A stretch of 64,000 bases of DNA, from the NCBI GenBank assembly GCA_038744685.1, contig JBCDMB010000004.1, forward strand, positions 1 to 64,000, read 5' to 3'. The DNA is from Verrucomicrobiota bacterium. GTDB taxonomy: Bacteria; Verrucomicrobiota; Verrucomicrobiia; Opitutales; Puniceicoccaceae. The position numbers were made by a program, and so were the translations under genes. Below are positions 53,353-62,773 of the stretch, in pieces. How positions within the stretch are numbered: position 1 is the stretch's first letter; each line of letters begins with the position of its first letter. The notes beneath the pieces were generated by a model that ran no database searches, was not told where the DNA came from, and worked only from the letters and a program-made list of their open reading frames with translations.

Positions 53353-54717
53353 ATGCCCACTGGAGAAAACCGAATACTGTTTAAAAATATCGACCGTCCG
53401 GGTTACGGGAGGGACATCGATTCGTACCTCGCCTCAGGTGGCTACGAAAGCTTGCAAAAGGCGATTGGTATGAAGCCCGAAGAAGTTTGTGCGGAGGTGA
53501 TGGACTCTGGGATTCGCGGACGCGGGGGTGCTGGTTTCCCCGCGGGGATGAAGTGGAAGTTTCTCGATCGAAAGTCCGGGAAGCCGATTTATCTGATTTG
53601 TAACGCGGATGAGTCCGAGCCTGGGACGTTTAAGGATCGTCAAATTATCTACAAGGACCCTCATCAGCTGATTGAGGGGATGATGATCTCTGCTTACGCA
53701 ACACAGACTGCTCTGGCTTTCATCTACATTCGCGGGGAGATGTATAGCGGAGCGAGGATTCTTGAGGAAGCGATCGAAGAAGCTCGGGCTAAGAATTTTC
53801 TCGGAGACGATATCCTTGGGTCCGGCTACTCATGTGACCTGATCGTTCACCGCGGCGCAGGAGCTTACATCTGTGGGGAGGAAACGGGTCTGATTGAGTC
53901 TCTTGAGGGAAAGAGGCCTTACCCTCGGATAAAGCCACCTTATTTTCCCGCGGTTCTCGGTCTCTACATGTGCCCAACCATCGTCAACAACGTAGAAACG
54001 CTTTGCCACATAAAGCACTTGATCGAGCGGGGAGGGAAGGAATACGCCAAAATCGGTCGTCCGGGAAACACGGGCACGCGGATCTGGTCCGTTTCCGGTC
54101 ACGTTCAGAAGCCGGGGTACTACGAGATCGAATGCGGTGCGATGACCTATGGAGAATTGATCTATGATCTTTGCGGAGGTCTGAAACCCGGTCGAACGCT
54201 CAAGGCGGTGATTCCGGGCGGTTCGTCGTCCAAGGTCCTCCGCGGCGACGAGCGATTCAAGGGAAAGCTAAAAGACGGAACCGAGTTTGATTGGGGCATC
54301 GAGGACATTCCTCTCGATTTCGACGGTCCAATGGCGGCGGGCTCAATGTCGGGTTCTGGCGCGGTGATCGTGATGGATGACTCGACCGATATAGTCGCGG
54401 CGCTCGCCAACATCAACGCCTTCTACGCGCACGAAAGCTGTGGTCAGTGCACTCCCTGCCGAGAGGGCTCGTTGTGGATGAAGAAAGTGACTGCACGGAT
54501 GGTTGCCGGAGAAGCGAGAGAGGAGGACGCTGATCTGCTGAAATCAATTGCCGACCAAATCGAAGGTCGGACGATCTGCGCGCATGGGGAGGCTACTGCA
54601 TGGCCGGTCCAGAGCTTCATCCTAAAATTCCGGGACGAATTCATTGAGTATGCGAGAAAGCAAGCTCGTGAGCGCCAAAAGAGCGAACCTTCGAAGGAGA
54701 CTGTAGCGGTAGCGTAG
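53353..54717 (+). CDS. nuoF: NADH-quinone oxidoreductase subunit F (NADH- and FMN-binding)
   Basis: A 454-residue subunit. The FMN loop R-G-R-G-G-A-G-F-P-A-G and C-N-A-D-E-S-E-P-G-T are clear, followed by E-E-T-G-L-I-E-S. Cluster N3 is bound by E-S-C-G-Q-C-T-P-C and a later Cys in T-I-C-A-H-G. It takes electrons from NADH. It starts 16 bp after nuoE and is followed by nuoG after 29 bp. The C-terminal tail is basic. Confidence 0.96.
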   Translation: MPTGENRILFKNIDRPGYGRDIDSYLASGGYESLQKAIGMKPEEVCAEVMDSGIRGRGGAGFPAGMKWKFLDRKSGKPIYLICNADESEPGTFKDRQIIYKDPHQLIEGMMISAYATQTALAFIYIRGEMYSGARILEEAIEEARAKNFLGDDILGSGYSCDLIVHRGAGAYICGEETGLIESLEGKRPYPRIKPPYFPAVLGLYMCPTIVNNVETLCHIKHLIERGGKEYAKIGRPGNTGTRIWSVSGHVQKPGYYEIECGAMTYGELIYDLCGGLKPGRTLKAVIPGGSSSKVLRGDERFKGKLKDGTEFDWGIEDIPLDFDGPMAAGSMSGSGAVIVMDDSTDIVAALANINAFYAHESCGQCTPCREGSLWMKKVTARMVAGEAREEDADLLKSIADQIEGRTICAHGEATAWPVQSFILKFRDEFIEYARKQARERQKSEPSKETVAVA

Positions 54718-54746
54718 AGACCACCCGAAAGATTGTTTTAGGTAGA

Positions 54747-56456
54747 ATGAACAAAGCAGACACAGTAGTCGTAAACATCGACGGAAAAGACGTCGAAGTC
54801 CCACAGGGTCTGACGATGATCGAAGCTGCAGAGGTAGCAGGAAAAGAGGTCCCACACTACTGTTACCACCCGAAGCTGAGCATCTCCGGGAATTGCCGGA
54901 TGTGCCTGGTTGAAATGGGTATGCCCATGAAGGATCGGCAGACTGGTGAGCCGATCTTGGATGAGAACGGAAAGCAAAAGATTGGCTGGATGCCGAAACC
55001 GGCAATCGCCTGTAATTCCAAAGTCTCGCCCGGTCTCCACATCAAAACGGACTCGGAACTGGTTAAGGATTGCCGAAATGGCGTGATGGAGTTCCTCCTC
55101 GTCAACCATCCTCTGGACTGTCCGATTTGCGACCAGGCAGGAGAGTGCCGCTTGCAGGAGTTTGCAACCGACTACGGACGAGGCTACTCACGATTCGTGG
55201 AGGAGAAAAACGTGAAGCCGAAGCGAACGGTGCTCGGTCCTCGCGTGATGCTTGACGATGAGCGCTGCATTCTTTGTTCCCGCTGTATCCGCTTCATGCG
55301 GGAAGTCGCTGATGATGATGTGCTTGGCTTTACCGAAAGAGGAAGCTATTCGACTCTCACCTGCTTCCCGGGAAAGGAGCTGAACAGCAACTACTCCCTC
55401 AACACGGTTGATATTTGTCCGGTTGGGGCCCTGACCAGCCGGGATTTCCGCTTCAAAATGAGGGTTTGGTTCCTCAAGCCTGTAAAAAGCATTTGTACGG
55501 AGAGTAGTGTGGGAGCTAATACCGAGGTTTGGCACCGCGAGGGCAAAATTTACCGTATTACCCCTCGGCGCAACGATGATGTGAACGACACTTGGATGAC
55601 AGATAGCGGGCGCTCCATTTACAAACAGGTCGAAGCGGAGAATCGTTTGACTCAGGCTACTGTACAGGGTCGGCCTGTTACAGCGACTGAAGCGGTTCGT
55701 GTAGCAGCAGATAAACTACAAAGCTCTGGCAAAGTAGCTGTTGTGGGTTCGTCTTTCTCATCAGTTGAGGAGCAGTTCGTTTTGAAGAGGATTTCGAAGA
55801 ACCTGAGCGCATCGGTTTACATTGTGCGTCATTGGGGTGATGAGGACGGTCTTCTGCTTTCTGCGGACAGGACGCCAAATACTCGTGGGGCTGTCGTCAC
55901 TGGCTTGATTTCAGAACTTCCCGAAGAGAATTTGTCTGGTCTTGGTCGTCAAATTGACTCCGGGGCCGTTGACACTGTTTTGGCTGTTCATGAGGATCTT
56001 TTAGCGGCAGGGCTTTCGGAGGAACAGCTGGAGAAGGTGGACTTGATTCAAGTAGCGACCCACGAGTCAGGGACCTCGGACAAAGCAGCGGTCGTGATTC
56101 CTGCGTTAACGGTTTTCGAGCGGTCGGGAACTTTCGTCAACCAACAGTTTCGACTTCAGAAGTTCGGCGCGGTGGTTCCTGGTCCAACGGGATTGCTCTC
56201 CGACCTTCAGATTTTTGCATCGATAGAGTGTTTGCTTTGCGGTGATCCAATTGCCTCGGTTCAGCCGGGTATAGTGTGGAAACAGATGGCTTTGGAAGTG
56301 ATTGCCCTCGCAGAAATTGAGTTTCGAAAAATTCCGGACGAAGGGTTGGAGCTGCCTTATGGCGAATACGCACATCTGCCTTTTCCCGAAAAGAAGTCGT
56401 TGAAATTCGATGCGCGAGAGTATTCGGGCATGCCCGCTGAAGTATCCAAGGCGTAA
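54747..56456 (+). CDS. nuoG: NADH-quinone oxidoreductase subunit G, short form
   Basis: A 569-residue subunit, much shorter than E. coli NuoG (about 900). N-terminal ferredoxin part: Cys39, Cys50, Cys53 and Cys89 (2Fe-2S N1b); His121, Cys125, Cys128 and Cys134 (N5); then C-I-L-C-S-R-C and D-I-C-P-V-G for N4. The distal molybdopterin-like domain is reduced. The C-T-E-S-S-V-G-A-N segment replaces the C-x-x-C-x3-C of enzymes with cluster N7, so N7 is absent. This is common outside the E. coli type. It is 36 bp before nuoH. Confidence 0.93.
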   Translation: MNKADTVVVNIDGKDVEVPQGLTMIEAAEVAGKEVPHYCYHPKLSISGNCRMCLVEMGMPMKDRQTGEPILDENGKQKIGWMPKPAIACNSKVSPGLHIKTDSELVKDCRNGVMEFLLVNHPLDCPICDQAGECRLQEFATDYGRGYSRFVEEKNVKPKRTVLGPRVMLDDERCILCSRCIRFMREVADDDVLGFTERGSYSTLTCFPGKELNSNYSLNTVDICPVGALTSRDFRFKMRVWFLKPVKSICTESSVGANTEVWHREGKIYRITPRRNDDVNDTWMTDSGRSIYKQVEAENRLTQATVQGRPVTATEAVRVAADKLQSSGKVAVVGSSFSSVEEQFVLKRISKNLSASVYIVRHWGDEDGLLLSADRTPNTRGAVVTGLISELPEENLSGLGRQIDSGAVDTVLAVHEDLLAAGLSEEQLEKVDLIQVATHESGTSDKAAVVIPALTVFERSGTFVNQQFRLQKFGAVVPGPTGLLSDLQIFASIECLLCGDPIASVQPGIVWKQMALEVIALAEIEFRKIPDEGLELPYGEYAHLPFPEKKSLKFDAREYSGMPAEVSKA

Positions 56457-56492
56457 GAGTAGTTGTAATTCGGTCGAAAGAATAAGGTATCG

Positions 56493-57590
56493 ATGGAAAT
56501 ATCTTCTCTCCTTCTAAAAGTCGTTTTTGCCGTCGTGATGATTGTGGTGGTGATGACGCTTGCCGGTTACTCGGTTCTTATTGAGAGGAAAGTCTCGAGC
56601 TGGGTTCAGGGGCGGGTGGGTCCCAACCGAACCGCTATTCCTTGGATCCATGCCATTCCGGTTCTCGGTCCATTTCTCACCAAGCTGGGGATCTTCCAAC
56701 CGCTCGCCGATGGCCTGAAGTTTCTCTTCAAGGAGGAAATTACACCGGGGCACGTCAATAAGGTCTACTATTACCTCGCACCAGTAATCGCATTGGTGCC
56801 TGCGTTGACGACCATGGTGGTCATTCCTTTCGGGCAGTATACTCACCCCGATACGGGGGTGACCCACTCCTTGATGCTGGCTCCGCTTGATATCGGCATC
56901 CTTTTCATTTTTGCGGTTTCGTCCCTGGGAGTTTATGGAGTAGTGCTTGCTGGTTGGTCCTCCAATAGTAAGTATTCATTCCTTGGATCGATTCGGAGCT
57001 CTGCGCAGATGATCTCGTATGAGCTCTCGATGGGGCTTTCTGTATTTCCGCTTCTCCTTTGGTTGAACGCTCCTGGGGTTGAGGGAGGTCTTGGACTGAC
57101 GGCTATTGTGAACTACCAGGAAAATGTCTGGTTTATTTTCATTCAGCCCCTGAGTGCTCTACTTTTCCTAGTTGCGATCTTTGCTGAAACCAACCGACTC
57201 CCATTTGATATGGCAGAATCGGAGACGGACTTGGTGGGAGGCTTCCACACGGAATATGGGTGCTTTAAGTTCGGAATCTTTTTCGTGGCGGAGTATGCCC
57301 ATATCGTCATTGGGTCCGCCGTTTTTGCCCTTCTTTTCTTGGGAGGATGGCATTTCCTTCCGGGGATCGCTGACCCATGGCCGGCAGGATGGCTGGGTGC
57401 CGTGTTGTCGACGGTTTGGTTTCTGATCAAGATCCTGGCCCTCATTGTATTTTTCGTTCTGATCCGATGGACCATCCCGCGGTTTCGATATGATCAGGTG
57501 ATGCAGCTCGGATGGAAAGTCCTTCTTCCATTGGCGATTGGAAACTTAATCCTGAACGCGGCGATTCTCGCGTTTATTGATTCACCGTAG
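56493..57590 (+). CDS. nuoH: NADH-quinone oxidoreductase subunit H
   Basis: A 365-residue membrane subunit with eight to nine segments, the bridge between arm and membrane. It has R-V-G-P-N-R near the first helix and the quinone-channel loop N-R-L-P-F-D-M-A-E-S-E-T-D-L, rich in conserved acidic residues. It follows nuoG and is 11 bp before nuoI. Confidence 0.96.
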   Translation: MEISSLLLKVVFAVVMIVVVMTLAGYSVLIERKVSSWVQGRVGPNRTAIPWIHAIPVLGPFLTKLGIFQPLADGLKFLFKEEITPGHVNKVYYYLAPVIALVPALTTMVVIPFGQYTHPDTGVTHSLMLAPLDIGILFIFAVSSLGVYGVVLAGWSSNSKYSFLGSIRSSAQMISYELSMGLSVFPLLLWLNAPGVEGGLGLTAIVNYQENVWFIFIQPLSALLFLVAIFAETNRLPFDMAESETDLVGGFHTEYGCFKFGIFFVAEYAHIVIGSAVFALLFLGGWHFLPGIADPWPAGWLGAVLSTVWFLIKILALIVFFVLIRWTIPRFRYDQVMQLGWKVLLPLAIGNLILNAAILAFIDSP

Positions 57591-57601
57591 AAAAGCGTAA
57601 A

Positions 57602-58153
57602 ATGGCCGAAACCAAAATAGTTGAGCGTAAACCGCTGAGTCTGTCGGAAAGGACTTACCTTCCTCAAATTGCCTCAGGATTGAAGACTACGGTATCGCAT
57701 ATTTTTAAACCGTCGGTCACTTTGCAGTATCCGGAAGAACGCCCTCCGATTCCTGAGGGTTACAGAGGAGTTCCGACACTTGTGAAAGACCCAAATGGGC
57801 GAGAGAAGTGTGTATCCTGCCAGCTCTGTGAGTTTGTCTGTCCGCCCCGCGCTATTCGGATCACACCGGGTGAAATCGTTGAGGGAGACGAGCATGAGCA
57901 TGTGGAGAAGGCACCTCAGGAGTTTGAGATCAATATGCTGCGATGTATCTACTGCGGCCTTTGCCAAGAGGTCTGTCCTGAAGAGGCGATCTTCTTGCAG
58001 GACGTGTACTCTCTTTCTGGCTATTCACGTGAGGAACTTGTGAATAATAAGGAGAAACTGTACGAGCTTGGGGGCACTCTTCCAGACGAACACTTCAAGT
58101 GGGATAAGAAAAAAGCTGCTGAAGAGGCGGCTCTGGCGGGTAGCCATCACTGA
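57602..58153 (+). CDS. nuoI: NADH-quinone oxidoreductase subunit I
   Basis: A 183-residue ferredoxin-type subunit with two 4Fe-4S clusters (N6a and N6b): Cys70, 73, 76, 80 and Cys115, 118, 121, 125, in the C-x2-C-x2-C-x3-C-P arrangement. It relays electrons to NuoB. After it comes the longest gap of the operon (241 bp to the nuoJ start). Confidence 0.96.
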   Translation: MAETKIVERKPLSLSERTYLPQIASGLKTTVSHIFKPSVTLQYPEERPPIPEGYRGVPTLVKDPNGREKCVSCQLCEFVCPPRAIRITPGEIVEGDEHEHVEKAPQEFEINMLRCIYCGLCQEVCPEEAIFLQDVYSLSGYSREELVNNKEKLYELGGTLPDEHFKWDKKKAAEEAALAGSHH

Positions 58154-58394
58154 TGGATAGCGACGGTCTGATTTTCGAAGGAAATAGATCGTTCGAACCA
58201 GACCAGGATCAGGCATAGGCGTAAATGTCCCGATTTTACTTTTACAGTAGGGGTCCGATAAACCTTTTCAGGGGCTGCCCATGCCAAGCAAAACCTTTGG
58301 ACAAAAGGGACTTTGCTTCTGTTGATCTGAGTCTGGATATCCGAACGGATTTTTGTCTTTTCCCCGTAACGGGTTTCTTACACGTTGGTCGGCT
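58154..58394. other. 241-bp gap inside the nuo operon with a hairpin
   Basis: Other nuo intervals are at most 36 bp. GGTCTG (58165-58170) pairs with CAGACC (58199-58204), and TTCGAA occurs at 58174-58179 and 58192-58197, giving a two-part stem. A 62-codon frame (58225-58413) overlaps nuoJ and has no family features. No T-run follows. The stretch could be an mRNA-processing site, a second promoter region or a remnant. Confidence 0.5.
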
Positions 58395-58949
58395 GTGGAC
58401 GCTCTTTTTATAGTCTTTGCAGTTTTGACGGTGCTGCCCGCTTTCTTGATGGTGGTCGCCCGGAATCCTGTGAACGGGGCGATCTTTATGATCATTTCCT
58501 TCGTAGGAATGGCAGCGCTTTTGGTTCTCCTTGAGGCGTTTTTCTTGGCGATCCTCCAGGTCCTCGTCTACGCGGGAGCAATTATGGTTCTTTTCCTTTT
58601 CATCATCATGTTGTTGGACATGGATGAGGTTGAAAAACTTCGACCCAAGACGGTCACTGCCCTCGCAAGCGTAGTCGGTTTGGCCCTGATCGTTTTGGGA
58701 GTGGTATACCTTTTGCGTGCAGACGGCCTATCCGACCAGACCTTTGCGGCCCTACAAGATGCACCGGATTTTCCTTCAGCGGAACAACCTATGGAGTTTG
58801 CGATCAAGACAAAAGCCTACGGATTTGGGCTCTTCACCAAGTATATGCTTCCATTCCAAATGGTCGGAGTCCTTCTATTGATCGCAATGATCGGAGTGAT
58901 CGTCCTGAGCAAGAAGCGGGATCAATCGGTCGCTGTAGAGTCTACCTAA
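58395..58949 (+). CDS. nuoJ: NADH-quinone oxidoreductase subunit J
   Basis: A 184-residue membrane subunit with five segments. The conserved part reads A-R-N-P-V-N-G-A-I then L-Q-V-L-V-Y-A-G-A-I-M-V-L-F-L-F, the helix with a pi-bulge. The start is uncertain: the GTG at 58395 gives the family N-terminus, while a TTG at 58353 would add 14 polar residues. Neither has a clear Shine-Dalgarno. nuoK follows 32 bp later. Confidence 0.88.
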   Translation: MDALFIVFAVLTVLPAFLMVVARNPVNGAIFMIISFVGMAALLVLLEAFFLAILQVLVYAGAIMVLFLFIIMLLDMDEVEKLRPKTVTALASVVGLALIVLGVVYLLRADGLSDQTFAALQDAPDFPSAEQPMEFAIKTKAYGFGLFTKYMLPFQMVGVLLLIAMIGVIVLSKKRDQSVAVEST

Positions 58950-58981
58950 GAAAGAGTAATCTGGTAGAAGTTCGTTCGTAG

Positions 58982-59287
58982 ATGGTTCTCAGTCTCAACT
59001 CCTTTTTGTTGGTTTCCGGACTCCTTTTTGGAATCGGTTTTTTCGGAGTGCTTTTGCGCCGGAATGCTCTTGTGATCTTCATGTCACTTGAGCTTATGCT
59101 CAACGCCTCGATTTTAGCTCTTGTCGCTTTCTCCCGCTACAACGGAATTATGGACGGCAACTTGTTCGTGTTTTTCATCATTACGGTTGCTGCCGCAGAA
59201 ATCGCTGTCGGTCTCGCCATTATAGTCGCTCTGTTCCGGAAGCGGCAGTCCGTCATGGTCGAACATCTGAGTAGCCTTAAGAACTAA
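58982..59287 (+). CDS. nuoK: NADH-quinone oxidoreductase subunit K
   Basis: A 101-residue membrane subunit with three helices, of usual length. M-S-L-E-L-M-L-N-A holds the conserved Glu of helix 2, and [10 protein letters not shown] the one of helix 3. Both take part in proton transfer. nuoL begins four bases later. Confidence 0.96.
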   Translation: MVLSLNSFLLVSGLLFGIGFFGVLLRRNALVIFMSLELMLNASILALVAFSRYNGIMDGNLFVFFIITVAAAEIAVGLAIIVALFRKRQSVMVEHLSSLKN

Positions 59288-59291
59288 GGTC

Positions 59292-61142
59292 ATGACGATT
59301 TCTCATCTCATGGTTTTCATTCTGATTACGCCGCTTTTGTCGGCGGGATTAATCGCTCTTTTCTTTCGTGATCGAGGTGGCATTGCTTCTTACCTTTCCG
59401 TGGCGGCCAGTGGTTTGGTCCTCATTTTTTCAGCTCTGGTCTTGCTCGATGCGCCAGTAAATTCAGATCCGGTTGGGATAGAGTGGCTCTCTCTCGGAGG
59501 TTTTACCGTATCGATGGGTTTTCTCTTCGATGAGCATACGGCATTACTACTTTTCGTAGTCTCGTTTGTTGGGTTTTGGATTCATCTATTCAGCCTCGGT
59601 TACATGGATGACGACAAGGCGAAGGCACGGTTCTTTGGTGGTTTGTCGATTTTTATGTTCTCAATGCTGGGGATCGTCTTGGCAGACAATCTGGCGATGA
59701 TCTTCATCTTTTGGGAGCTGGTTGGCTTTAGCTCCTACATGCTCATCGCGCACTACTGCGATACGGATGAGGCGGCGGCGGCTTCAAAGAAAGCGTTTAT
59801 CGTAAATCGGATTGGAGATTTTGGTTTTCTTCTCGGTATCGTCTGGTGCTTTTGGCAATTCGGGACCCTTGAACTCGAGGAGATATCGGCAGCGGTTGGG
59901 TTGGATCCATCTCTGGTAAGCACGGGCATGGGGTTGCTATTGATTTGCGGCTTTCTTGGTAAATCAGCTCAATTCCCCCTCCACGTCTGGCTGCCGGACG
60001 CGATGGCTGGTCCGACGCCAATCTCTGCTTTGATTCATGCTGCGACAATGGTCGCGGCAGGGATTTTCCTTCTGGTTCGGATTGATTTTCTCCTCACCCC
60101 TTTCGTTTTGGAGTGGATCGCCTGGACGGGTGCTGCGATGGCTTTTTTTGCGGGACTGGTTGCCTTGGGTCAGGACGACATCAAGAAGATCCTCGCGTAT
60201 TCTACTTTGTCCCAACTCGGTTACATGGCGGCCGCGGTTGGAATTGGTTTACCGGGCCTCGCATTGTTTCACCTAACGACGCACGCTTTTTTCAAGGCCC
60301 TCCTCTTTCTCTGTTCCGGTTCGATTATTCATGCCTGCCACCACGAGCAGGATATCTTTAAAATGGGTGGCCTTTTTCGGAGGATGCCGCTGACTTCGCT
60401 GACTTTTCTGGCGGGTATGCTAGCCCTTATGGGAGCGAATTACACTGCAGGATATTGGAGCAAGGAGGCTATCATGACTGCTTCTCTTGCTCTGGACGCC
60501 CCGATTTTCTGGTTTTTGATTGGAGGCGCGGTGTTGACGGCACTTTACATGGGCCGACTGTTCCTCATTGCCTTTTTTGGAAAGCCCAGATCTGACCACG
60601 TTGAAAAGGCAAAAGAAAGTGGACCTGTTATGGTGTTACCGTTGTTGGTCTTGGCGGTCCTTGCGCTTGTAGGAGGCTTCTATACCTACTGGCCTGAGTT
60701 GCTCTCCGCTTCGTTCTTCTCCGAGGTGAACGAGGTCTACACAGGGGAAGAATTCCACTCGGCTCACAAGACCCTGATGGTTTGGGGAACTGTCGCTTGG
60801 GTTTCCGGTCTGGTGGTCGCATTTTTAGTTTATGGATTTGGAAGTGACCATGATCGTCTAAACGCGAGGCTGCCAAATGTGGTCGCTGTGTTTCGACGCA
60901 GACTTTTTATCGACGACTTGTATGATTTCTATGTCATCAAGATCCAACAGCGGGTTGCTGACATCATTGGTTTCCTCGATCTCTTTTTGATCTCGGGGGT
61001 AGTTGTGCGCGGTGCTGCAGGAATTGCTGGGTTGATTGGTGTTTTCACGAGAAGCCTGCATGTGGGGAGTGTTCATGGATACGTTTACTGGTTTCTCCTC
61101 GGGGTCGTTCTCTTTTGGGGATTCTCACTTGGCTGGTTTTGA
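59292..61142 (+). CDS. nuoL: NADH-quinone oxidoreductase subunit L
   Basis: A 616-residue antiporter-like subunit with about sixteen segments. It has F-I-F-W-E-L-V-G-F (the conserved Glu of helix 5), W-L-P-D-A-M-A-G-P-T-P and H-A-A-T-M-V-A-A-G for the proton path, and the F-K-A-L-L-F Lys of helix 8. The lateral helix HL lies near the C-terminus. nuoM begins five bases after. Confidence 0.97.
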   Translation: MTISHLMVFILITPLLSAGLIALFFRDRGGIASYLSVAASGLVLIFSALVLLDAPVNSDPVGIEWLSLGGFTVSMGFLFDEHTALLLFVVSFVGFWIHLFSLGYMDDDKAKARFFGGLSIFMFSMLGIVLADNLAMIFIFWELVGFSSYMLIAHYCDTDEAAAASKKAFIVNRIGDFGFLLGIVWCFWQFGTLELEEISAAVGLDPSLVSTGMGLLLICGFLGKSAQFPLHVWLPDAMAGPTPISALIHAATMVAAGIFLLVRIDFLLTPFVLEWIAWTGAAMAFFAGLVALGQDDIKKILAYSTLSQLGYMAAAVGIGLPGLALFHLTTHAFFKALLFLCSGSIIHACHHEQDIFKMGGLFRRMPLTSLTFLAGMLALMGANYTAGYWSKEAIMTASLALDAPIFWFLIGGAVLTALYMGRLFLIAFFGKPRSDHVEKAKESGPVMVLPLLVLAVLALVGGFYTYWPELLSASFFSEVNEVYTGEEFHSAHKTLMVWGTVAWVSGLVVAFLVYGFGSDHDRLNARLPNVVAVFRRRLFIDDLYDFYVIKIQQRVADIIGFLDLFLISGVVVRGAAGIAGLIGVFTRSLHVGSVHGYVYWFLLGVVLFWGFSLGWF

Positions 61143-61147
61143 GCGAA

Positions 61148-62773
61148 ATGATTTCTGAAGGCACTCTTCTCCTCCTTTCTTTGGTGATTCCGCTTATCGG
61201 CGGCTTCGCTTTATTGGGTTTCCGGAATCTCTCACCTTCCGTTGTGAAGTTCGTGGCACTAGCCGGATTTACGGTCCCGCTTTTGATCGCTCTCTGGTTG
61301 TATTTTTCGTTTGCCTCTTCGCCAGTGGTGGACGGCTATCGATTCTACTCGGAGCGGGATACTGGTCTGGGCAGTTTTGGCATCTACCTCACTCTTGGGT
61401 TAAACGGTGTATCGCTGCCGATGTTTTTTCTCGCTGGAATCGTTGGGCTTGCAGCGGGAATTCACGCTCTTCAGTCGGACGCGGACCGGCGCCAGTTGTA
61501 CTTGAGCCTTCTTCTCATCATGCAGGGGGGATTGATGGGAACTTTTTCATCGGTCGATATCTTCTTTTTCTACTTTTTCCATGAGTTGGCCCTCATACCG
61601 ACCTTTGTGATGATCGGAATCTGGGGAGGTTTTGGTCGGAGATCGGCAGCAATTGAGATGACCATTTATCTAACGCTCGGAGCCTTGATCTCTCTTCTTG
61701 GCTTAATCTTTCTCTACCAGGCGACTGGGGATACAAGCTTCAATCTGATCTCTATTCGTGAGTACTTGCTACGGAATTCATTAAGCGAAGTCTTGGAAAA
61801 CAATATCTTTGGGCTTCTCCTCTTTGGTTTCGGAATTCTGGTTTCTCTTTTTCCATTCCACAGTTGGGCTCCCCGCGGGTATGCAGCTGCCCCTACTGCA
61901 GCGGCTATGCTCCATGCAGGAGTACTGAAGAAGTTCGGGCTCTATGGTCTGATTCAGATTGCCTTTCCCTTGCTTCCGTCGGGAGCTGAAAACTGGGGAC
62001 CGCTGTTGGTCTGGCTGGCACTGGGTAATGTCATCTTGATCGGCATCATTACGATGGCGCAGCGCGATCTAAAACAGATGGTGGGATATAGCTCGGTCAT
62101 GCATATGGGATACTGCTTTCTTGGGTTGGTCACCTTCGATGTAATTGGTGTGGGCGGAGCAGTGATTCTGATGTTCGGGCATGGTCTTTCAGTCGCCTTA
62201 CTCTTTGTGCTTTCTACCGCGGTGTTTCACCGGACCCAGACTTACGACATGAAAGAGATGGGGGGGCTGGCTTCCCGCACTCCGATTCTGGCTGGTATGT
62301 TTGTTGCGGTATCGTTTGCGAGTATTGGTCTACCTGGGTTTGCCAACTTTTGGGGGGAGTTCGCGATCTTCGTTTCGCTCTGGCACTTCAACCCTTGGGT
62401 GTTAGTGGGTGCGGCTACGGGTATTGTCATCTCTGCGATCTATGGTTTGCGGGCAGTGGCGTGGATTTTTTTCGGGGAACCGTCAAAGACTCTGCAAGAG
62501 TATTGGAAGGAGAACAAACCGTTCGACCTTCGTCTTGGCGAACGGCTGACAGCTACTCTTCTATTTGTGGGTCTGGCAGTTGTCGGATTCTACCCAAAAA
62601 TCTTTTCGGATTTTGTAGATGCAGATCTGTCCAAGATGTATCGAACGGATATCCCGGGATCTGGGAGTATCATCCAGGAGGAGTTGGTCGGGAGAGATCA
62701 GAGAATCGAGAACGTTGGATTTAGAACAGATCCCCTCCCATTGGTTTCCGCTTACGAGGAGGAGGTAAAATGA
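61148..62773 (+). CDS. nuoM: NADH-quinone oxidoreductase subunit M
   Basis: A 541-residue antiporter-like subunit with about fourteen segments. It has F-H-E-L-A-L-I-P (conserved Glu), the P-F-H-S-W-A-P-R-G-Y-A-A-A-P-T region, and the Lys of L-K-K-F-G-L. I chose the ATG at 61148 (M-I-S-E-G); an upstream TTG at 61115 is inside nuoL. Its stop overlaps the nuoN start by four bases. Confidence 0.96.
   Translation: MISEGTLLLLSLVIPLIGGFALLGFRNLSPSVVKFVALAGFTVPLLIALWLYFSFASSPVVDGYRFYSERDTGLGSFGIYLTLGLNGVSLPMFFLAGIVGLAAGIHALQSDADRRQLYLSLLLIMQGGLMGTFSSVDIFFFYFFHELALIPTFVMIGIWGGFGRRSAAIEMTIYLTLGALISLLGLIFLYQATGDTSFNLISIREYLLRNSLSEVLENNIFGLLLFGFGILVSLFPFHSWAPRGYAAAPTAAAMLHAGVLKKFGLYGLIQIAFPLLPSGAENWGPLLVWLALGNVILIGIITMAQRDLKQMVGYSSVMHMGYCFLGLVTFDVIGVGGAVILMFGHGLSVALLFVLSTAVFHRTQTYDMKEMGGLASRTPILAGMFVAVSFASIGLPGFANFWGEFAIFVSLWHFNPWVLVGAATGIVISAIYGLRAVAWIFFGEPSKTLQEYWKENKPFDLRLGERLTATLLFVGLAVVGFYPKIFSDFVDADLSKMYRTDIPGSGSIIQEELVGRDQRIENVGFRTDPLPLVSAYEEEVK
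62761..62765 (+). promoter_or_regulatory. Ribosome binding site of nuoN
   Basis: GGAGG four bases before the nuoN ATG at 62770, within the last codons of nuoM. Confidence 0.7.

Noticed and set aside
58225-58413. 62-codon frame between nuoI and nuoJ
   Set aside because: It overlaps nuoJ in another frame and has no membrane or family pattern.
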